A stretch of 64,000 bases of DNA from Crocosphaera sp. UHCC 0190 (GCF_034932065.1 NZ_JAYGHP010000003.1:343251-407250); one strand, 5' to 3'. Shown: positions 44,920 to 54,637, counted from the stretch's first letter. Numbers and translations: made by a program. Notes: generated by a model from the sequence alone, not told the origin.

Positions 44920-45126
44920 TTAATAACTATCATCAGCAACCGCTTTATGTAAAGCCAACTGTAAATTAAGTTGATTTAACTGATCAGCCAAAGTTTGTCT
45001 GATCTTCAAATCAATAGTTTTTGTGGCTAAAATATCTGATGCTTTTTGTCGTGCAAAAGCACTACTCAAAAGATCTCCAGTTTCAATTTTCTGAATCAAT
45101 TGATAAACTTCGCTTAAATTAATCAT
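44920..45126 (-). CDS. Small conserved-looking protein, 68 residues
   Basis: A helical, soluble protein, MINLSEVYQLIQKIETGDLL..., with a second helix rich in leucine (LADQLNQLNLQLALHKAV). I chose ATG 45126 over ATG 45132 because a GAGGG Shine-Dalgarno sits eight bases before the former. No family is recognised. It has its own 369-base upstream region and a strong terminator. Confidence 0.6.
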   Translation of the reverse strand: MINLSEVYQLIQKIETGDLLSSAFARQKASDILATKTIDLKIRQTLADQLNQLNLQLALHKAVADDSY

Positions 45127-45495
45127 TGTCATACCCTCTTAACTGAAGTCCGTTTTGGTTGCTATCAAGCTTGGTTGCTGTTGACAACATCTACAAAGCT
45201 ATTGCCATCTATTCCAGATTTTCGGAAAAAATGAATCAAGCCAGCAAGCAGAAAAATCGCCCTTACATCAATCTTAACAAATATTTAAAAATATAGTAAA
45301 CCGGAGAAAATACAGAAAATGCAACAAATCTGGTCAGAAGTACGTCAGGCAGTTTCGACACTTTAGGGATTCTCTTAGCTATCATGATCCTAAACGATCA
45401 ACCCTAGTCATCTGACTAATCTATGCTGATTTCAGCAGATTCTGATATAAACAATAACAAAGCGTAAAACAGCGAACCTATTTATATAGCTCAAT
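45127..45495. other. 369-base divergent intergenic region
   Basis: It separates the 68-residue gene from the SpoIID gene and should hold both promoters. No tRNA, riboswitch, repeat or small coding frame stands out. A -10-like TATAAAC lies near 45450 before the SpoIID gene. Confidence 0.4.
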
Positions 45496-47109
45496 ATGCA
45501 AATGACCAAGACTCATCAACCCGTTAGGGGCAAACACTTATTAATTACCCTGTTTTCCCTTCCTCTGCTCGTGGGAGGAGTCTTCAGTCCCCCCGCAATG
45601 GCGAAAGATATTGAGCTACAGGTGGGAATCATACAACGATTTGGGGAAGCTGAAAAAGAAAAGATGTCCATTGCTGCTACCAATGGCGATACTTTAACGA
45701 TCAAGTTTCAAGGCCCTAATGGACAGACGCAAACCCTGTCTAGCAACCAACTCACCCTCAATGTTATCAAACAGTCCTTACCCCAATCTTTACTTAAAGA
45801 ATATATTGTTCTCAGCGATCATGCGACTTTTGAAACCGCAGAAGATAGTGCTAACCAATGGAAAGCGAAGGGGATAAAAGTCGAAGTTACTCAACCAGAA
45901 AGATGGCAAGTCTGGGCGAAAAGAGATGTATATGAGACCCCTTTATTACGTCGTTGGTTACTTCAAAGTCTCAAAGCCAAAGGCTTTAATCAACCTTACT
46001 TAGAATCGGCTATTTTAGCCAGCAAATCTCAAGCCAGTTTTACAGTGGCTGGTCAACAATATAGTAGTGATTATGTCGAAATTATTCCTGCTAAAAACCC
46101 GATTCAAGTGAGTCATCCCAAGGAAAAAACGCGGAGCTATGGGGGAATTTTAAAACTGCAACGTAATGCTTATGGAACCTATACATTGGTGAATGATGTT
46201 CCCTTAGAAACCTATCTTAGAGGGGTTGTTCCTCACGAAATTGGCCCCAATGCACCTGAGAATGCAGCGAAAGCACAAACCATTATTGCTCGTACCTATG
46301 CCTTACGGAATTTGCGACGGTTTAAGGCAGATAATTATGAACTTTGCGCCAATACTCACTGTCAGGTTTATTATGGTTTGAGTGAAACCAGTCCCAAGGC
46401 CGATCAAGCGATTGCAGCAACCAAAGGGTTAGTTTTAACTTACGAAAATGAGTTAGTTGATGCCCTTTATTCTTCCACTACAGGGGGAGTAACGGCGAGT
46501 TTTAGTGATGTCTGGAATGGGGATGAACGGCCTTATTTAAAAGCGGTGATTGACTCTCCCCAAAAAATTTGGGATCTCTCCCAAAAATCCTTAGCGGATG
46601 AACAAGATTTTCGGAATTTTATTGGTTTACAAAATGGATTTAATGAGACAGGGAGAAATGTTTTTCGTTGGAACAAACAAGCGACTTTAGCAAGTTTAAC
46701 CAAGGATTTACAAGAATATTTAGAAAGGCGAAAACATCCCTTAGCTAATTTGAAAACGATTAAATCAATGGAGGTGACACAGAGATCTCCTTCTGGACGT
46801 ATTCTGACTATGATGATAGAAACAGATAAGGGAATGTTGGACTTACATAAAAATGAAGTTCGTAGTGCTTTTGGTCCCCCAAAAAGTACCCTTTTCTATC
46901 TCGATCCCATTTATAATGGACAAAAACAATTAACAGGTTATGCCTTTGTTGGGGGTGGATTTGGCCACGGGGTTGGTATGAGTCAATTTGGGTCTTATAA
47001 TTTAGCAAAATTAGGTTGGAATCCCGATAAAATTCTGGCTTTTTATTACCCAGGAACTAAAATTCAACCCCTGAATAATTCAATTGTTTTCTGGAACGAA
47101 AACGAATAA
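45496..47109 (+). CDS. SpoIID/LytB-domain protein, exported
   Basis: A 537-residue exported protein. After a signal peptide (LLITLFSLPLLVGGVFSPPAMA), residues 190-340 carry the SpoIID/LytB core: YLRGVVPHEIGPNAPENAAKAQTIIARTYAL and LVDALYSSTTGGVTASFSDVWNG. The C-terminal GGGFGHGVGMSQFGSYNLAKLGW is also diagnostic. SpoIID proteins are lytic transglycosylases that act on bare peptidoglycan. Cyanobacteria do not sporulate, so a role in cell-wall remodelling is likely. The glutamate in VPHEIG is the expected catalytic residue. Confidence 0.92.
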   Translation: MQMTKTHQPVRGKHLLITLFSLPLLVGGVFSPPAMAKDIELQVGIIQRFGEAEKEKMSIAATNGDTLTIKFQGPNGQTQTLSSNQLTLNVIKQSLPQSLLKEYIVLSDHATFETAEDSANQWKAKGIKVEVTQPERWQVWAKRDVYETPLLRRWLLQSLKAKGFNQPYLESAILASKSQASFTVAGQQYSSDYVEIIPAKNPIQVSHPKEKTRSYGGILKLQRNAYGTYTLVNDVPLETYLRGVVPHEIGPNAPENAAKAQTIIARTYALRNLRRFKADNYELCANTHCQVYYGLSETSPKADQAIAATKGLVLTYENELVDALYSSTTGGVTASFSDVWNGDERPYLKAVIDSPQKIWDLSQKSLADEQDFRNFIGLQNGFNETGRNVFRWNKQATLASLTKDLQEYLERRKHPLANLKTIKSMEVTQRSPSGRILTMMIETDKGMLDLHKNEVRSAFGPPKSTLFYLDPIYNGQKQLTGYAFVGGGFGHGVGMSQFGSYNLAKLGWNPDKILAFYYPGTKIQPLNNSIVFWNENE

Positions 47110-47114
47110 AGTAG

Positions 47115-47138
47115 GGGCAAACCCTCTGTGGTTTGCCC
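47115..47138. repeat. Hairpin repeat with TAGGGG edge (copy 5)
   Basis: GGGCAAACC (47115-47123) pairs with GGTTTGCCC (47130-47138) around CTCTGT, preceded by GTAG. It is five bases past the SpoIID stop and before the convergent amino-acid-binding-protein gene, where it would terminate. Confidence 0.7.
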
Positions 47139-47160
47139 AAACATTCTTAAATACTTTGAT

Positions 47161-48063
47161 TTAATTGCCAATTAAAGGAATCCATTCATAACTATCAACA
47201 ATTCCCTGAAAATAGTCATTAATTGCTTCCCTTGAATAAGGAGTCACACCTTTTTCTTCTCCAAACCATTTTTCATAAATCGCTACTTGATCCGGTTGAT
47301 CACTAACAATCCCTTCCATAAATTTCACTAAGCTATAATTAACCATTCCTCGCCAAGCAGATTCATCTTCAGGAATCATACAAGCATAAGCTTCATAAAC
47401 ATAGGGAAATTCTGGAACTACTTCCAAACTATTGGGATTATTATTTTCTAATCTTAATCCTTGTAAAACAATGCCATCTCCTGCCATCGCTTCAATTTCA
47501 CCTTTATTAAGCTTATCTAAGCCATCATTTTTGTCTTTAATGGGGATAATTTTGGCCGCAGGTTGTTGTCGTTTAATGGCTTGTTCATTGGTAGTATTAG
47601 GAATCACGCCTATTTTTCTACCAGCTAAAGATTCAATGGTTCCTAAATCACTGCCTTTTTTCACTAAAATTTTAGTACCACTAGCAAAATAACTCACAGT
47701 AAAATCAACCGATTTATCCCGTTCCCAAGTAAATGTACTAGAGGCGCATTCAATATCAATTTCTCTATTTTTAATCTTATCAAAGCGATTTTGGGGCGTG
47801 ACTTCGACTAATTTGAGTTTAATCGGTTTGCCTAATTTTTTTTCAACATCTTGGCGAATAATTTCGAGAACATCCATAGAATAACCAACCCATTGCCCTT
47901 TTTCATTAACATAGCCAAAGGGAATAGCATCTTTACGGGTTCCTGCTGTAATGACTCCCGTTTGTTGGATTTTTTCTAAAATTTTACCCGCCCAACTAGG
48001 GGGTTGATAGGTTGTTGTTAACAGTAAGGTTAATACCAATAGAACTAATTTTTTCCCCATCAT
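47161..48063 (-). CDS. Amino-acid ABC transporter substrate-binding protein
   Basis: A 300-residue exported solute-binding protein of the polar amino-acid family. A signal peptide (LVLLVLTLLLTTTYQPPSWA) precedes TGVITAGTRKDAIPFGY and the hinge phrases FDKIKNREIDIECASSTFTWERD and GRKIGVIPNTTNEQAI. The ligand site resembles glutamate/glutamine binders. No permease or ATPase gene is adjacent, so it either works with a distant transporter or senses ligand. ATG 48063 has an AGGAA Shine-Dalgarno; ATG 48078 is an alternative. Confidence 0.88.
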   Translation of the reverse strand: MMGKKLVLLVLTLLLTTTYQPPSWAGKILEKIQQTGVITAGTRKDAIPFGYVNEKGQWVGYSMDVLEIIRQDVEKKLGKPIKLKLVEVTPQNRFDKIKNREIDIECASSTFTWERDKSVDFTVSYFASGTKILVKKGSDLGTIESLAGRKIGVIPNTTNEQAIKRQQPAAKIIPIKDKNDGLDKLNKGEIEAMAGDGIVLQGLRLENNNPNSLEVVPEFPYVYEAYACMIPEDESAWRGMVNYSLVKFMEGIVSDQPDQVAIYEKWFGEEKGVTPYSREAINDYFQGIVDSYEWIPLIGN

Positions 48064-48216
48064 TTCTTTCCTCAGCATATTTTAGTAGGATAGACTGGAA
48101 AGATGGGGACTAAGTTTCAAGTAAACACACTTTAAGCTTTATAGAGGCAATGCCCCATATTTGCCCAAAAATCAGCATAAATCAATAGATAATGGGTAAA
48201 TCCTCTCTTTATTTGC

Positions 48217-50019
48217 TTAAGAAGCAACCACTCGACCATGATATAAGGATAAAAAGCTGGTAGCTTCTTGTTGAGTAAGGGGATGGCTTAACAAATATCC
48301 TTGCATTTCTAGACAGTCTAAATTGCGTAATAAGTCCAGTTGTTGCTGAGTTTCTACGCCTTCAGCAACGACTCGTAAATCTAAACTTTTGCCCAAGGCA
48401 ATTGCAGCAGCGATAATGGCAATACTTTCAGGAGTTTCTGTTAGTTCTTTGATACAAGATTGAGCAATTTTTAGCGTTCCAAAGGGAAACTTTGGCAAAT
48501 GATTAAGACAAGAATAACCACTGCCAAAATCATCCATAGATAAATGAACACCTAATTCTCTTAAGTCGTGTAAAACTTGATGGGCTATTTCTGGATTATT
48601 TAATAATAGTTTTTCCGTGATTTCTAATTCTAACCAATGGGGAGAGAGTTTGGTTTCTCCTAAAATTTGCTCAACCATTTTAACAAAATTAGGATGTTCT
48701 AATTGCCGAGGAGACAAATTAACGGAAATGGTAAAAGGGGGTAATCCAAGATCTTGCCAAGCTTTATTTTGGTAGCACGCTTGCCTTAAAATCCATTTTC
48801 CAATTCCTAGAATTAAGTCTGTTTGTTCAGCCAAAGGAATAAATCTTTGAGGATATATTTGACCTAAATTTGGATGATTCCAACGAACTAGAGCTTCAAT
48901 TCCAGAAACTTCTCCTGTTTCTATTTTGATTTGAGGCTGATAGTAAAGTATTAATTCTTCTTGTTGCAATGCTTGTTGTAATATGGTTTTTGCTTTTAAT
49001 AATTTAGACGCTTTAGGATCAATACTTAAATCATAAGAATTGTTGGTAATTTTTATCTCTTTTTTCTGGTTTAATAAGGCAACTTCTGCGTTTTTTAAAA
49101 GTGTTTTGGTATCTTGTCCATCTTGAGGATATATTGCCCGCCCTAAACTGTATTCTAAGTAGAGTTGATGTCCCAAAATATTCATGGGCTGATTGATATT
49201 ATTCATGAGCCTTTGGATGATTTTTTCAAGATCATCTAAGTGACTAATTTTAGGGAAAAGAAGAACAAATTCATCATCTTCCCATCGAGCGACAATATCG
49301 CTGTTTCTTAGACTAGAATTTAAGCGTTTTGCTACCTCTTCTAAAACTTGATCACCCACAGGATAACCCCAATTTTTATTAATGGCTTTAAAGTGATTAA
49401 TATCTAACAAAATAACTGCCATAGACGATTTAGATTTATTGGCATTTTTTAGTCCAATTGAAAGATATTCTTTAAAGAGTATACGGTTAGGTAACTTGGT
49501 GAGAGGATCTTGATATTCTTGGGCTTGTAAAGTCTCTTTAGGATTGAAACTTTCAGCAGAAACAATGTCTAAATGTGGTTCAGAAAACTTTAAATTATTC
49601 TGAGTTTCTAAAGCATTTTTTTCAAAATCAATTGTTTTTACAGTATCTAGATCAATCACCGTATTTGACAATTCATTCAGGCCATAATAAGTGGCATTTA
49701 CTTCACAACCAAAGTTGATTAAATCACCACTTTTAAGCTCTTTTACCAAGCATTTATCTCCATTAACATAAACCCCATTACGGCTTTTATTTCCATCTAA
49801 ATCTCCGTCAACAATCCAGTAGCAATACTCGTTAGTCATGCGATTTTTGCGCCGCATTAATGTACCATGATGACGGGATGCTTGGTAAGAATTAATGACA
49901 ATTGAATTTTGGGGATGTCTGCCAATAGAATAGGTTTCTTCTTGTAAACAAATTGTTTGGCGGTATTTTCTGTCTTCAATAATGATGATATGGCGAGCTT
50001 GTTCTTGAAAATTATTCAT
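48217..50019 (-). CDS. FHA-GGDEF-EAL protein; cyclase part degenerate
   Basis: The 600-residue cytoplasmic protein has an FHA domain (residues 10-120: YSIGRHPQNSIVI, ASRHHGTL), which binds phosphothreonine, then GGDEF and EAL domains. The cyclase motif is WEDDEF rather than GGDEF, with an I-site RNSD before it, so it is likely inactive and may bind c-di-GMP or GTP. The EAL part keeps EALVRW, ELEITEKLLL, DDFGSGYS and VAEGVET, so it is probably an active c-di-GMP phosphodiesterase controlled by phosphoprotein binding. The Ser/Thr kinase at 10809 is a conceivable but unproven partner. Confidence 0.9.
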   Translation of the reverse strand: MNNFQEQARHIIIIEDRKYRQTICLQEETYSIGRHPQNSIVINSYQASRHHGTLMRRKNRMTNEYCYWIVDGDLDGNKSRNGVYVNGDKCLVKELKSGDLINFGCEVNATYYGLNELSNTVIDLDTVKTIDFEKNALETQNNLKFSEPHLDIVSAESFNPKETLQAQEYQDPLTKLPNRILFKEYLSIGLKNANKSKSSMAVILLDINHFKAINKNWGYPVGDQVLEEVAKRLNSSLRNSDIVARWEDDEFVLLFPKISHLDDLEKIIQRLMNNINQPMNILGHQLYLEYSLGRAIYPQDGQDTKTLLKNAEVALLNQKKEIKITNNSYDLSIDPKASKLLKAKTILQQALQQEELILYYQPQIKIETGEVSGIEALVRWNHPNLGQIYPQRFIPLAEQTDLILGIGKWILRQACYQNKAWQDLGLPPFTISVNLSPRQLEHPNFVKMVEQILGETKLSPHWLELEITEKLLLNNPEIAHQVLHDLRELGVHLSMDDFGSGYSCLNHLPKFPFGTLKIAQSCIKELTETPESIAIIAAAIALGKSLDLRVVAEGVETQQQLDLLRNLDCLEMQGYLLSHPLTQQEATSFLSLYHGRVVAS

Positions 50020-50460
50020 GATATTATTTAGGTAGATTCTAGCAGAAATAAGGGAATCTCATCGATGAGATCTCGTGATAACAACAGCAACGAAGGTTAG
50101 TCGATAAGGATCTCAATTTAAGGTCAATAGGAAACAGAAAAATCTAATCTTTTCTCCCTTAATATTGTCATCAATAACAGAAAAAATATCTAATATTATG
50201 TAATTTGTTTAAGAAACATGGCATGAATTTTCGATATTTCTTCAGGATTAATAACAATAAAATAGGTTGTTTATCTAGTTCTTTTTGCTCAAAATAAGAC
50301 ATGATTATTGACATATATCGCTAAAAAACGGGGCAGTTGCCATACATTTAAAAAAGTTATAATTTATTATGAGTGATTATAAGTGATGTCGGTTTGATCA
50401 AAACCTCACTAATTCAGTGATCTCAGTCACTTCTCAACAAGATTAGTTAAGCATTAGAAC
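50020..50460. other. 441-base gap, AT-rich
   Basis: This stretch upstream of the FHA-GGDEF-EAL gene holds its promoter. I see no gene, RNA or named repeat. A short AGTGA/TCACT inverted pair lies at about 50416-50431. Confidence 0.35.
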
Positions 50461-50497
50461 AAAAGTGGACATAAGTCTTTAGCTAATGTCCACTTTT
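50461..50497 (-). terminator. Hairpin downstream of the pdxA region
   Basis: AAAAGTGGACAT (50461-50472) pairs perfectly with ATGTCCACTTTT (50486-50497). Read on the minus strand, the stem ends in four U, so it can end the pdxA/S23-remnant transcript. Confidence 0.65.
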
Positions 50498-50513
50498 CAA
50501 TTTCTATCGTATT

Positions 50514-50725
50514 GTAAGCATTCAGCCGTCAGCGTTCAGTATTCAGCTTTTGAATGAAAGCGGTAAGCATTCGTTTAATCTCAGTCACTTTCGATGATAG
50601 GGATTCATAGTTTTTGGCTTCGAGTAACTTAAGATCATATTCTCTAAAGTTTCTCAATGTAAAATCCTCCTTATCTTTGCGTTAGTTTTAAGCCGATGGC
50701 TGACGGCTGATAGCTGAATGCTTAC
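50514..50725. repeat. Inverted-repeat unit GTAAGCATTCAGC carrying an S23 remnant
   Basis: GTAAGCATTCAGC (50514-50526) has an exact inverted copy at 50713-50725. Short CAGC-containing heptamers repeat next to each end. The unit encloses the S23-like remnant, and its right end supplies the last dozen codons of pdxA. Confidence 0.6.
50529..50657 (-). pseudogene. Internally deleted four-helix-bundle (S23-type) protein remnant
   Basis: From a TTG at 50657, with a perfect AAGGAGG Shine-Dalgarno eight bases upstream, the frame gives 42 residues. The first eight (MRNFREYD) match the usual start of S23/IVS-type four-helix-bundle proteins. The rest (YESLSSKVTEIKRMLTAFIQ) matches their last helix. The normal middle of about 70 residues is missing. 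It is therefore most likely a deletion relic, though it may still be translated. Identification is from memory of the family's ends. Confidence 0.5.
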
Positions 50726-51836
50726 ATCGTATTTTTGTCAGTCGTTGCTGAGTTAATTCAGCCCCTAATTTAATCGCTTCTTTCAAACTGGTGGCTTTAG
50801 CAATGCCCTTTCCTGCAATATCAAAAGCGGTTCCATGATCGGGAGAAGTCCGAATAAATGGCAAGCCAATGGTTGTATTAATTGCTTGCTCGAAAGCCAT
50901 TAATTTAACCGGAATTAAACCCTGATCGTGATAAAGGGCTAAGTAAGCATCGGCTGAATTATTAACTATCAAACTTGATTCAGTGCTTAATTTATCAATT
51001 TTTTGCTCATCTTTAGAAAAATTTCCATACCAAGCTTTCGCCGGATTTACCCACATGGTATCAGGGGGAACTAAGCCTATTAATTGCAGATTGGGGCGTT
51101 GTTTTTGTTCTGTTTCTAACCAAGACAATAACCAGTCTTTTTCTTCTGTTCCTAATTGTCCATTTTCCCCACTATGGGGGTTTAAACCAGCAATAACAAT
51201 TTTCGGATTTTTTAGGGCAAAATCTTCTTGTAAACAGTTAATTAATAAGTCTAGTTTCAGAGACATTAAGTTCGGGGTTAAAGTTTGAGCAACTTGATTT
51301 AAAGGAATGTGAGTGGTGACTAATAAGGTGCGTAAGATCCAACCCGTATAAGGCGATCGCCCTACAAATAACATCCCAAACTTGTTAACTCCGGCCCTGT
51401 CTGCCAAGACTTCCGTTTGTCCAGGATAATTATACCCTGCGGCCTTCCAACAAGATTTGGCAATAGGGGCAGTGACAATACCTTGAAATTCCCCCTTCAG
51501 GGTGTGAGCGATCGCGGTGTCAAGATAGGCAAAACTCGCTTCCCCACTGGCTCCATTGCCTTGGCCTGGGATAATCTGAGCTTGGGTGCTAGGATCTAGA
51601 GGAATGTCTAGAATAGAAAAGGTATCGGGATCAGCCAAGGTCAACCCCATTTTCGATAATTTTTGGTAGGTTTGTAAGAGCCGCGATCGCGTGCCAATAA
51701 CCGTTAAATCCCAGGTTTCTGTCAGGGTGGGATCAGCTAAAGCCTTAAGGATGATTTCTGGGCCAATTCCGGCGGGATCGCCCATTGTCAGGGCTAAATG
51801 GGGACGTTTAGGGGTGATAAGAGTGAAGGATTTCAT
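50688..51836 (-). CDS. pdxA: 4-hydroxythreonine-4-phosphate dehydrogenase
   Basis: A 382-residue PdxA, which makes the 3-amino-2-oxopropyl phosphate precursor of vitamin B6. Typical phrases are [74 protein letters not shown], and [21 protein letters not shown]. The zinc-binding histidines lie in VTTHIPL, YHDQG and SPDHG. The C-terminal [12 protein letters not shown] lies in the repeat unit and is not part of the normal enzyme. Confidence 0.95.
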   Translation of the reverse strand: MKSFTLITPKRPHLALTMGDPAGIGPEIILKALADPTLTETWDLTVIGTRSRLLQTYQKLSKMGLTLADPDTFSILDIPLDPSTQAQIIPGQGNGASGEASFAYLDTAIAHTLKGEFQGIVTAPIAKSCWKAAGYNYPGQTEVLADRAGVNKFGMLFVGRSPYTGWILRTLLVTTHIPLNQVAQTLTPNLMSLKLDLLINCLQEDFALKNPKIVIAGLNPHSGENGQLGTEEKDWLLSWLETEQKQRPNLQLIGLVPPDTMWVNPAKAWYGNFSKDEQKIDKLSTESSLIVNNSADAYLALYHDQGLIPVKLMAFEQAINTTIGLPFIRTSPDHGTAFDIAGKGIAKATSLKEAIKLGAELTQQRLTKIRCKHSAISRQPSA

Positions 51837-51988
51837 CGGGTTATGTTGCCTGGGTGTTTTACAATACTGTAATGATGAGTTAATTTCAGTTTAGGGTTTG
51901 TAAGTATCTCCCTTTTGGGTAACTTCAATGATAGGCTGAAATCATCAAGCAATTATCTTAGTTTATTCACTCACTTAGGAGAACCAAA

Positions 51989-52102
51989 ATGACAGCAGAA
52001 AGTATGATGTTTAATGGTGCTATTTTATTAATGGTTTTGGTACTTGTTGGTTTGGCTTGGGGATTTCTTCTCCTCAAAATTCAAGGAGGAGAAGCCGAAT
52101 AA
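51989..52102 (+). CDS. petM: Cytochrome b6f complex subunit PetM
   Basis: A 37-residue single-helix subunit of the cytochrome b6f complex, [20 protein letters not shown]..., ending KIQGGEAE. The sequence matches PetM (subunit VII) over its whole length. A TTAGGAGAA Shine-Dalgarno lies just before ATG 51989. It is monocistronic in appearance: promoter gap upstream and a hairpin after the stop. Confidence 0.95.
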   Translation: MTAESMMFNGAILLMVLVLVGLAWGFLLLKIQGGEAE

Positions 52103-52116
52103 CTGGCTAATCCTTG

Positions 52117-52143
52117 GGAGGAAGAATGTTTTTATTCTCCTCC
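52117..52143 (+). terminator. Probable petM terminator
   Basis: GGAGGAAGAAT (52117-52127) pairs with ATTCTCCTCC (52134-52143) with one bulged base. It lies 15 bases past the petM stop. The T tract is short. Confidence 0.55.
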
Positions 52144-52220
52144 TAATTTAACAATTGTTTTTGACATTCTAAATTTGAATCCATTGAGGGAAGTCACTGT
52201 CATGACTTCAAGTTTTAATT

Positions 52221-52595
52221 ATGACTGATCTTACTCCTTCCATCGAATTTTTTGTCGGTATTTCTGAAGAATTAAGTAATGTGAGTTTACGCCGCAGTAA
52301 AGAAAAGGGTATTCGTAATGTTTTACTGATTTTTGAAAAGTTAAAATCCCTCGAAAAGTTTAAAAGTTATACGACACAAACCTATGGGGATTTACGGTTA
52401 ATTGATAGTGAGGGAGAAATTAGTGTAAAACCTTCCTCTTTAAGAATTATTTGGGGAGGGGATGAAGGGGATGATCTCAAGCAGGTTGAATGTGGCTTTG
52501 AGATTGAACAAGACGACCATTGGGAACGTTTTATGCGCTTTATGACTCGTTATGCAGAAGCAAACGGGATGAGCTATCAAGATAGCCAAAAATAG
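52221..52595 (+). CDS. Psb28-family photosystem II assembly factor (Psb28-2 type)
   Basis: A 124-residue protein whose C-terminus, DDHWERFMRFMTRYAEANGM, is the clear signature of the Psb28 family, which binds PSII assembly intermediates. The N-terminus (SIEFFVGISEELSNVSLRRSKEKG) is divergent from the main Psb28, which starts with an I-Q-F-x-R-G-type strand, so I call it the second paralogue (Psb28-2). It lies between petM and the SulA-type epimerase on the same strand. Confidence 0.8.
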   Translation: MTDLTPSIEFFVGISEELSNVSLRRSKEKGIRNVLLIFEKLKSLEKFKSYTTQTYGDLRLIDSEGEISVKPSSLRIIWGGDEGDDLKQVECGFEIEQDDHWERFMRFMTRYAEANGMSYQDSQK

Positions 52596-52619
52596 TTAGT
52601 TTAATTCATCATTTATTCC

Positions 52620-53543
52620 ATGAAAATTGCAATTACAGGCGCAACCGGATTTGTCGGTCAACGATTAGTTAACGCTTTAAAAAATGAGGGTCATGAATTA
52701 TTAGTTTTTACCCGAAATATTAATCATGCCCAAACAATTTATCCGGCTTCTAGCTTTCCGAATCTGGAAATTGTTGCCTATACACCTACGGAATCAGGAG
52801 ATTGGCAAGAGAGGATTTCAGGGTGTGATGGGGTGGTTAATTTGGCAGGAGAACCGATTGCTGAAAGGTGGACTCCTGAGCATAAAAAAGCCATTTTAGC
52901 AAGTCGTCAATTAGGCACAAGAAAAATTGTAGAAGCGATTGCAAAGGCTGAGGTTAAACCCTCGGTTTTAGTTAATCCCTCAGCCATTGGTTATTATGGC
53001 ACTAGCGAAACCAAAACCTTTGACGAAAATAGCCTTCCTGGGGATGATTTTTTAGCAGAAGTTTGTCAAGCTTGGGAAACAGAAGCGAAACAACTGACCC
53101 AAACGAACGTTCGTTTGGTAATTTTACGGTTTGGGATTGTTTTAGGAGATGGTGGGGCATTAGCTAAGATGATTCCGCCGTTTAAAATGTTTGCGGGTGG
53201 CCCTTTAGGAAATGGTCGTCAATGGTTTTCTTGGATTCATATTGATGATTTAGTTCGGTTAATTAAAGAGTCTTTGACTCGTTCAGGAATTAAGGGAACC
53301 TTTAATGCAACTGCTCCAAATCCTGTGCGAATGAATCAATTATGTCAAACTTTGGGAGAAGTTATGAATCGACCTTCTTGGTTGCCTGTGCCTGATTTTG
53401 CCTTAGAACTTTTATTAGGAGAAGAGTCAATTGTTGTTTTAAAAGGACAGCAAGTTTTACCAAAAGAAACCCAAGCTTTAGGCTTTGAATATCAATACCC
53501 AACTCTCAAATCAGCTTTAATGGATATTGTTCCTCAAATGTAA
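52620..53543 (+). CDS. TIGR01777-family epimerase (cyanobacterial SulA-type)
   Basis: A 307-residue extended SDR protein. The cofactor motif is [13 protein letters not shown], with [29 protein letters not shown] and [20 protein letters not shown] as family marks, and a C-terminal DUF1731-like end ([14 protein letters not shown]). The cyanobacterial/plastid members (SulA, GIANT CHLOROPLAST 1) affect cell or chloroplast division. The YxxxK catalytic pair is not obvious, which is usual for the family. It starts 24 bases after psb28-2. Confidence 0.85.
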   Translation: MKIAITGATGFVGQRLVNALKNEGHELLVFTRNINHAQTIYPASSFPNLEIVAYTPTESGDWQERISGCDGVVNLAGEPIAERWTPEHKKAILASRQLGTRKIVEAIAKAEVKPSVLVNPSAIGYYGTSETKTFDENSLPGDDFLAEVCQAWETEAKQLTQTNVRLVILRFGIVLGDGGALAKMIPPFKMFAGGPLGNGRQWFSWIHIDDLVRLIKESLTRSGIKGTFNATAPNPVRMNQLCQTLGEVMNRPSWLPVPDFALELLLGEESIVVLKGQQVLPKETQALGFEYQYPTLKSALMDIVPQM

Positions 53544-53667
53544 TTTACCAGAGTTTTCGTATCAGTTTATTCGGTAAATTTGCAGGCAAATAGGAAAAGG
53601 GTTAGATTTTCAATGTCATAACTATATCTCAAAAATGATACTATGAGATGGGATAGTTTACAGTATT

Positions 53668-54624
53668 ATGCAAGATCTCACAATTGACAAACAGTGTATA
53701 GAAAAGTGGCAAAATATTGTAAACATTATGGCAGAACTGATCAATGTTCCTGCTGGACTGATTATGAGAATAAACGGTTCAGATATTGAAGTTCTTGTGT
53801 CAAGTGAGACAGAATATAACCCTTATCACGTAGGGGATAAGGAACATTTAACCTGTTCTGGATTATACTGTGAAACTGTTATTAAGACAAAAAATAAACT
53901 GCTTATTCCTGATGCTAAGCAAGATGAGAAATGGCAAAATAATCCAGATATAAAACTGGGAATGGTATCTTATCTAGGTTATCCGCTAATCCTTCCTGAT
54001 GGTGGAGTTTTTGGGACAATTTGTGTGCTTGATAGTAAAGAGAATCATTATTCTCAACTTTACGAAAAACTTATACTTCAATTAAAAGAATTAATAGAAA
54101 CTCATCTTGCTCTCCTATACAAAAATCAGGAATTAGAAAATATAGCCAATAAAGATTGGTTGACACAATTATACAACCGACGATATTTTTTTATTGTTGG
54201 TGAAAAGTTCTACCAGAATGCTAAAAGAAGGAATCTCTTTTTGTCAATTTCAATGATCGATATTGATTTTTTTAAGAACATAAATGATAATTATGGTCAT
54301 GATGGGGGAGATTTTATTTTAAAAGAGTTTTCAAAAATATTAATAAAAAATACCAGGAAAGCTGATATTGTATCTCGTTTTGGAGGAGAAGAATTCTGTA
54401 TATTACTGACTAATTGCAATTTGGAAAATGCTATATTAGTCTGCGAAAGAATTAGAAAAGAGTTAGAAATAAATAAATTTGAATACCAAACAAATAAAAT
54501 TTCAGTAACAATTAGTTGCGGTATTTCATCGGTTTTAGAAGGCTCATTAGAAAAAATGGTAAACAAGGCAGATGCTATGGTATATAAAGCTAAAAAGAAT
54601 GGCAGAAACCAGACTTTATTTTAA
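53668..54624 (+). CDS. GAF-GGDEF diguanylate cyclase
   Basis: A 318-residue cytoplasmic signalling protein. Residues 10-150 form a GAF sensor (VPAGLIMRI, CSGLYCETVIKTKNKLLIPDA, YLGYPLILPDGGVFGTICVLD). The GGDEF domain (about 158-318) has RFGGEEF, so it should make c-di-GMP, and RKAD five residues before it is an intact product-inhibition I-site. The GAF ligand is unknown; there is no bilin-binding cysteine in the usual place. It is convergent with DUF4336, 13 bases away. Confidence 0.92.
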   Translation: MQDLTIDKQCIEKWQNIVNIMAELINVPAGLIMRINGSDIEVLVSSETEYNPYHVGDKEHLTCSGLYCETVIKTKNKLLIPDAKQDEKWQNNPDIKLGMVSYLGYPLILPDGGVFGTICVLDSKENHYSQLYEKLILQLKELIETHLALLYKNQELENIANKDWLTQLYNRRYFFIVGEKFYQNAKRRNLFLSISMIDIDFFKNINDNYGHDGGDFILKEFSKILIKNTRKADIVSRFGGEEFCILLTNCNLENAILVCERIRKELEINKFEYQTNKISVTISCGISSVLEGSLEKMVNKADAMVYKAKKNGRNQTLF

Positions 54625-54637
54625 TCTTTTCAACTCG

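Noticed and set aside
50514..50725. CRISPR-like repeat array
   Set aside because: Repeats are short, inverted and irregular, with no equal spacers; no CRISPR array or cas gene is in the window.
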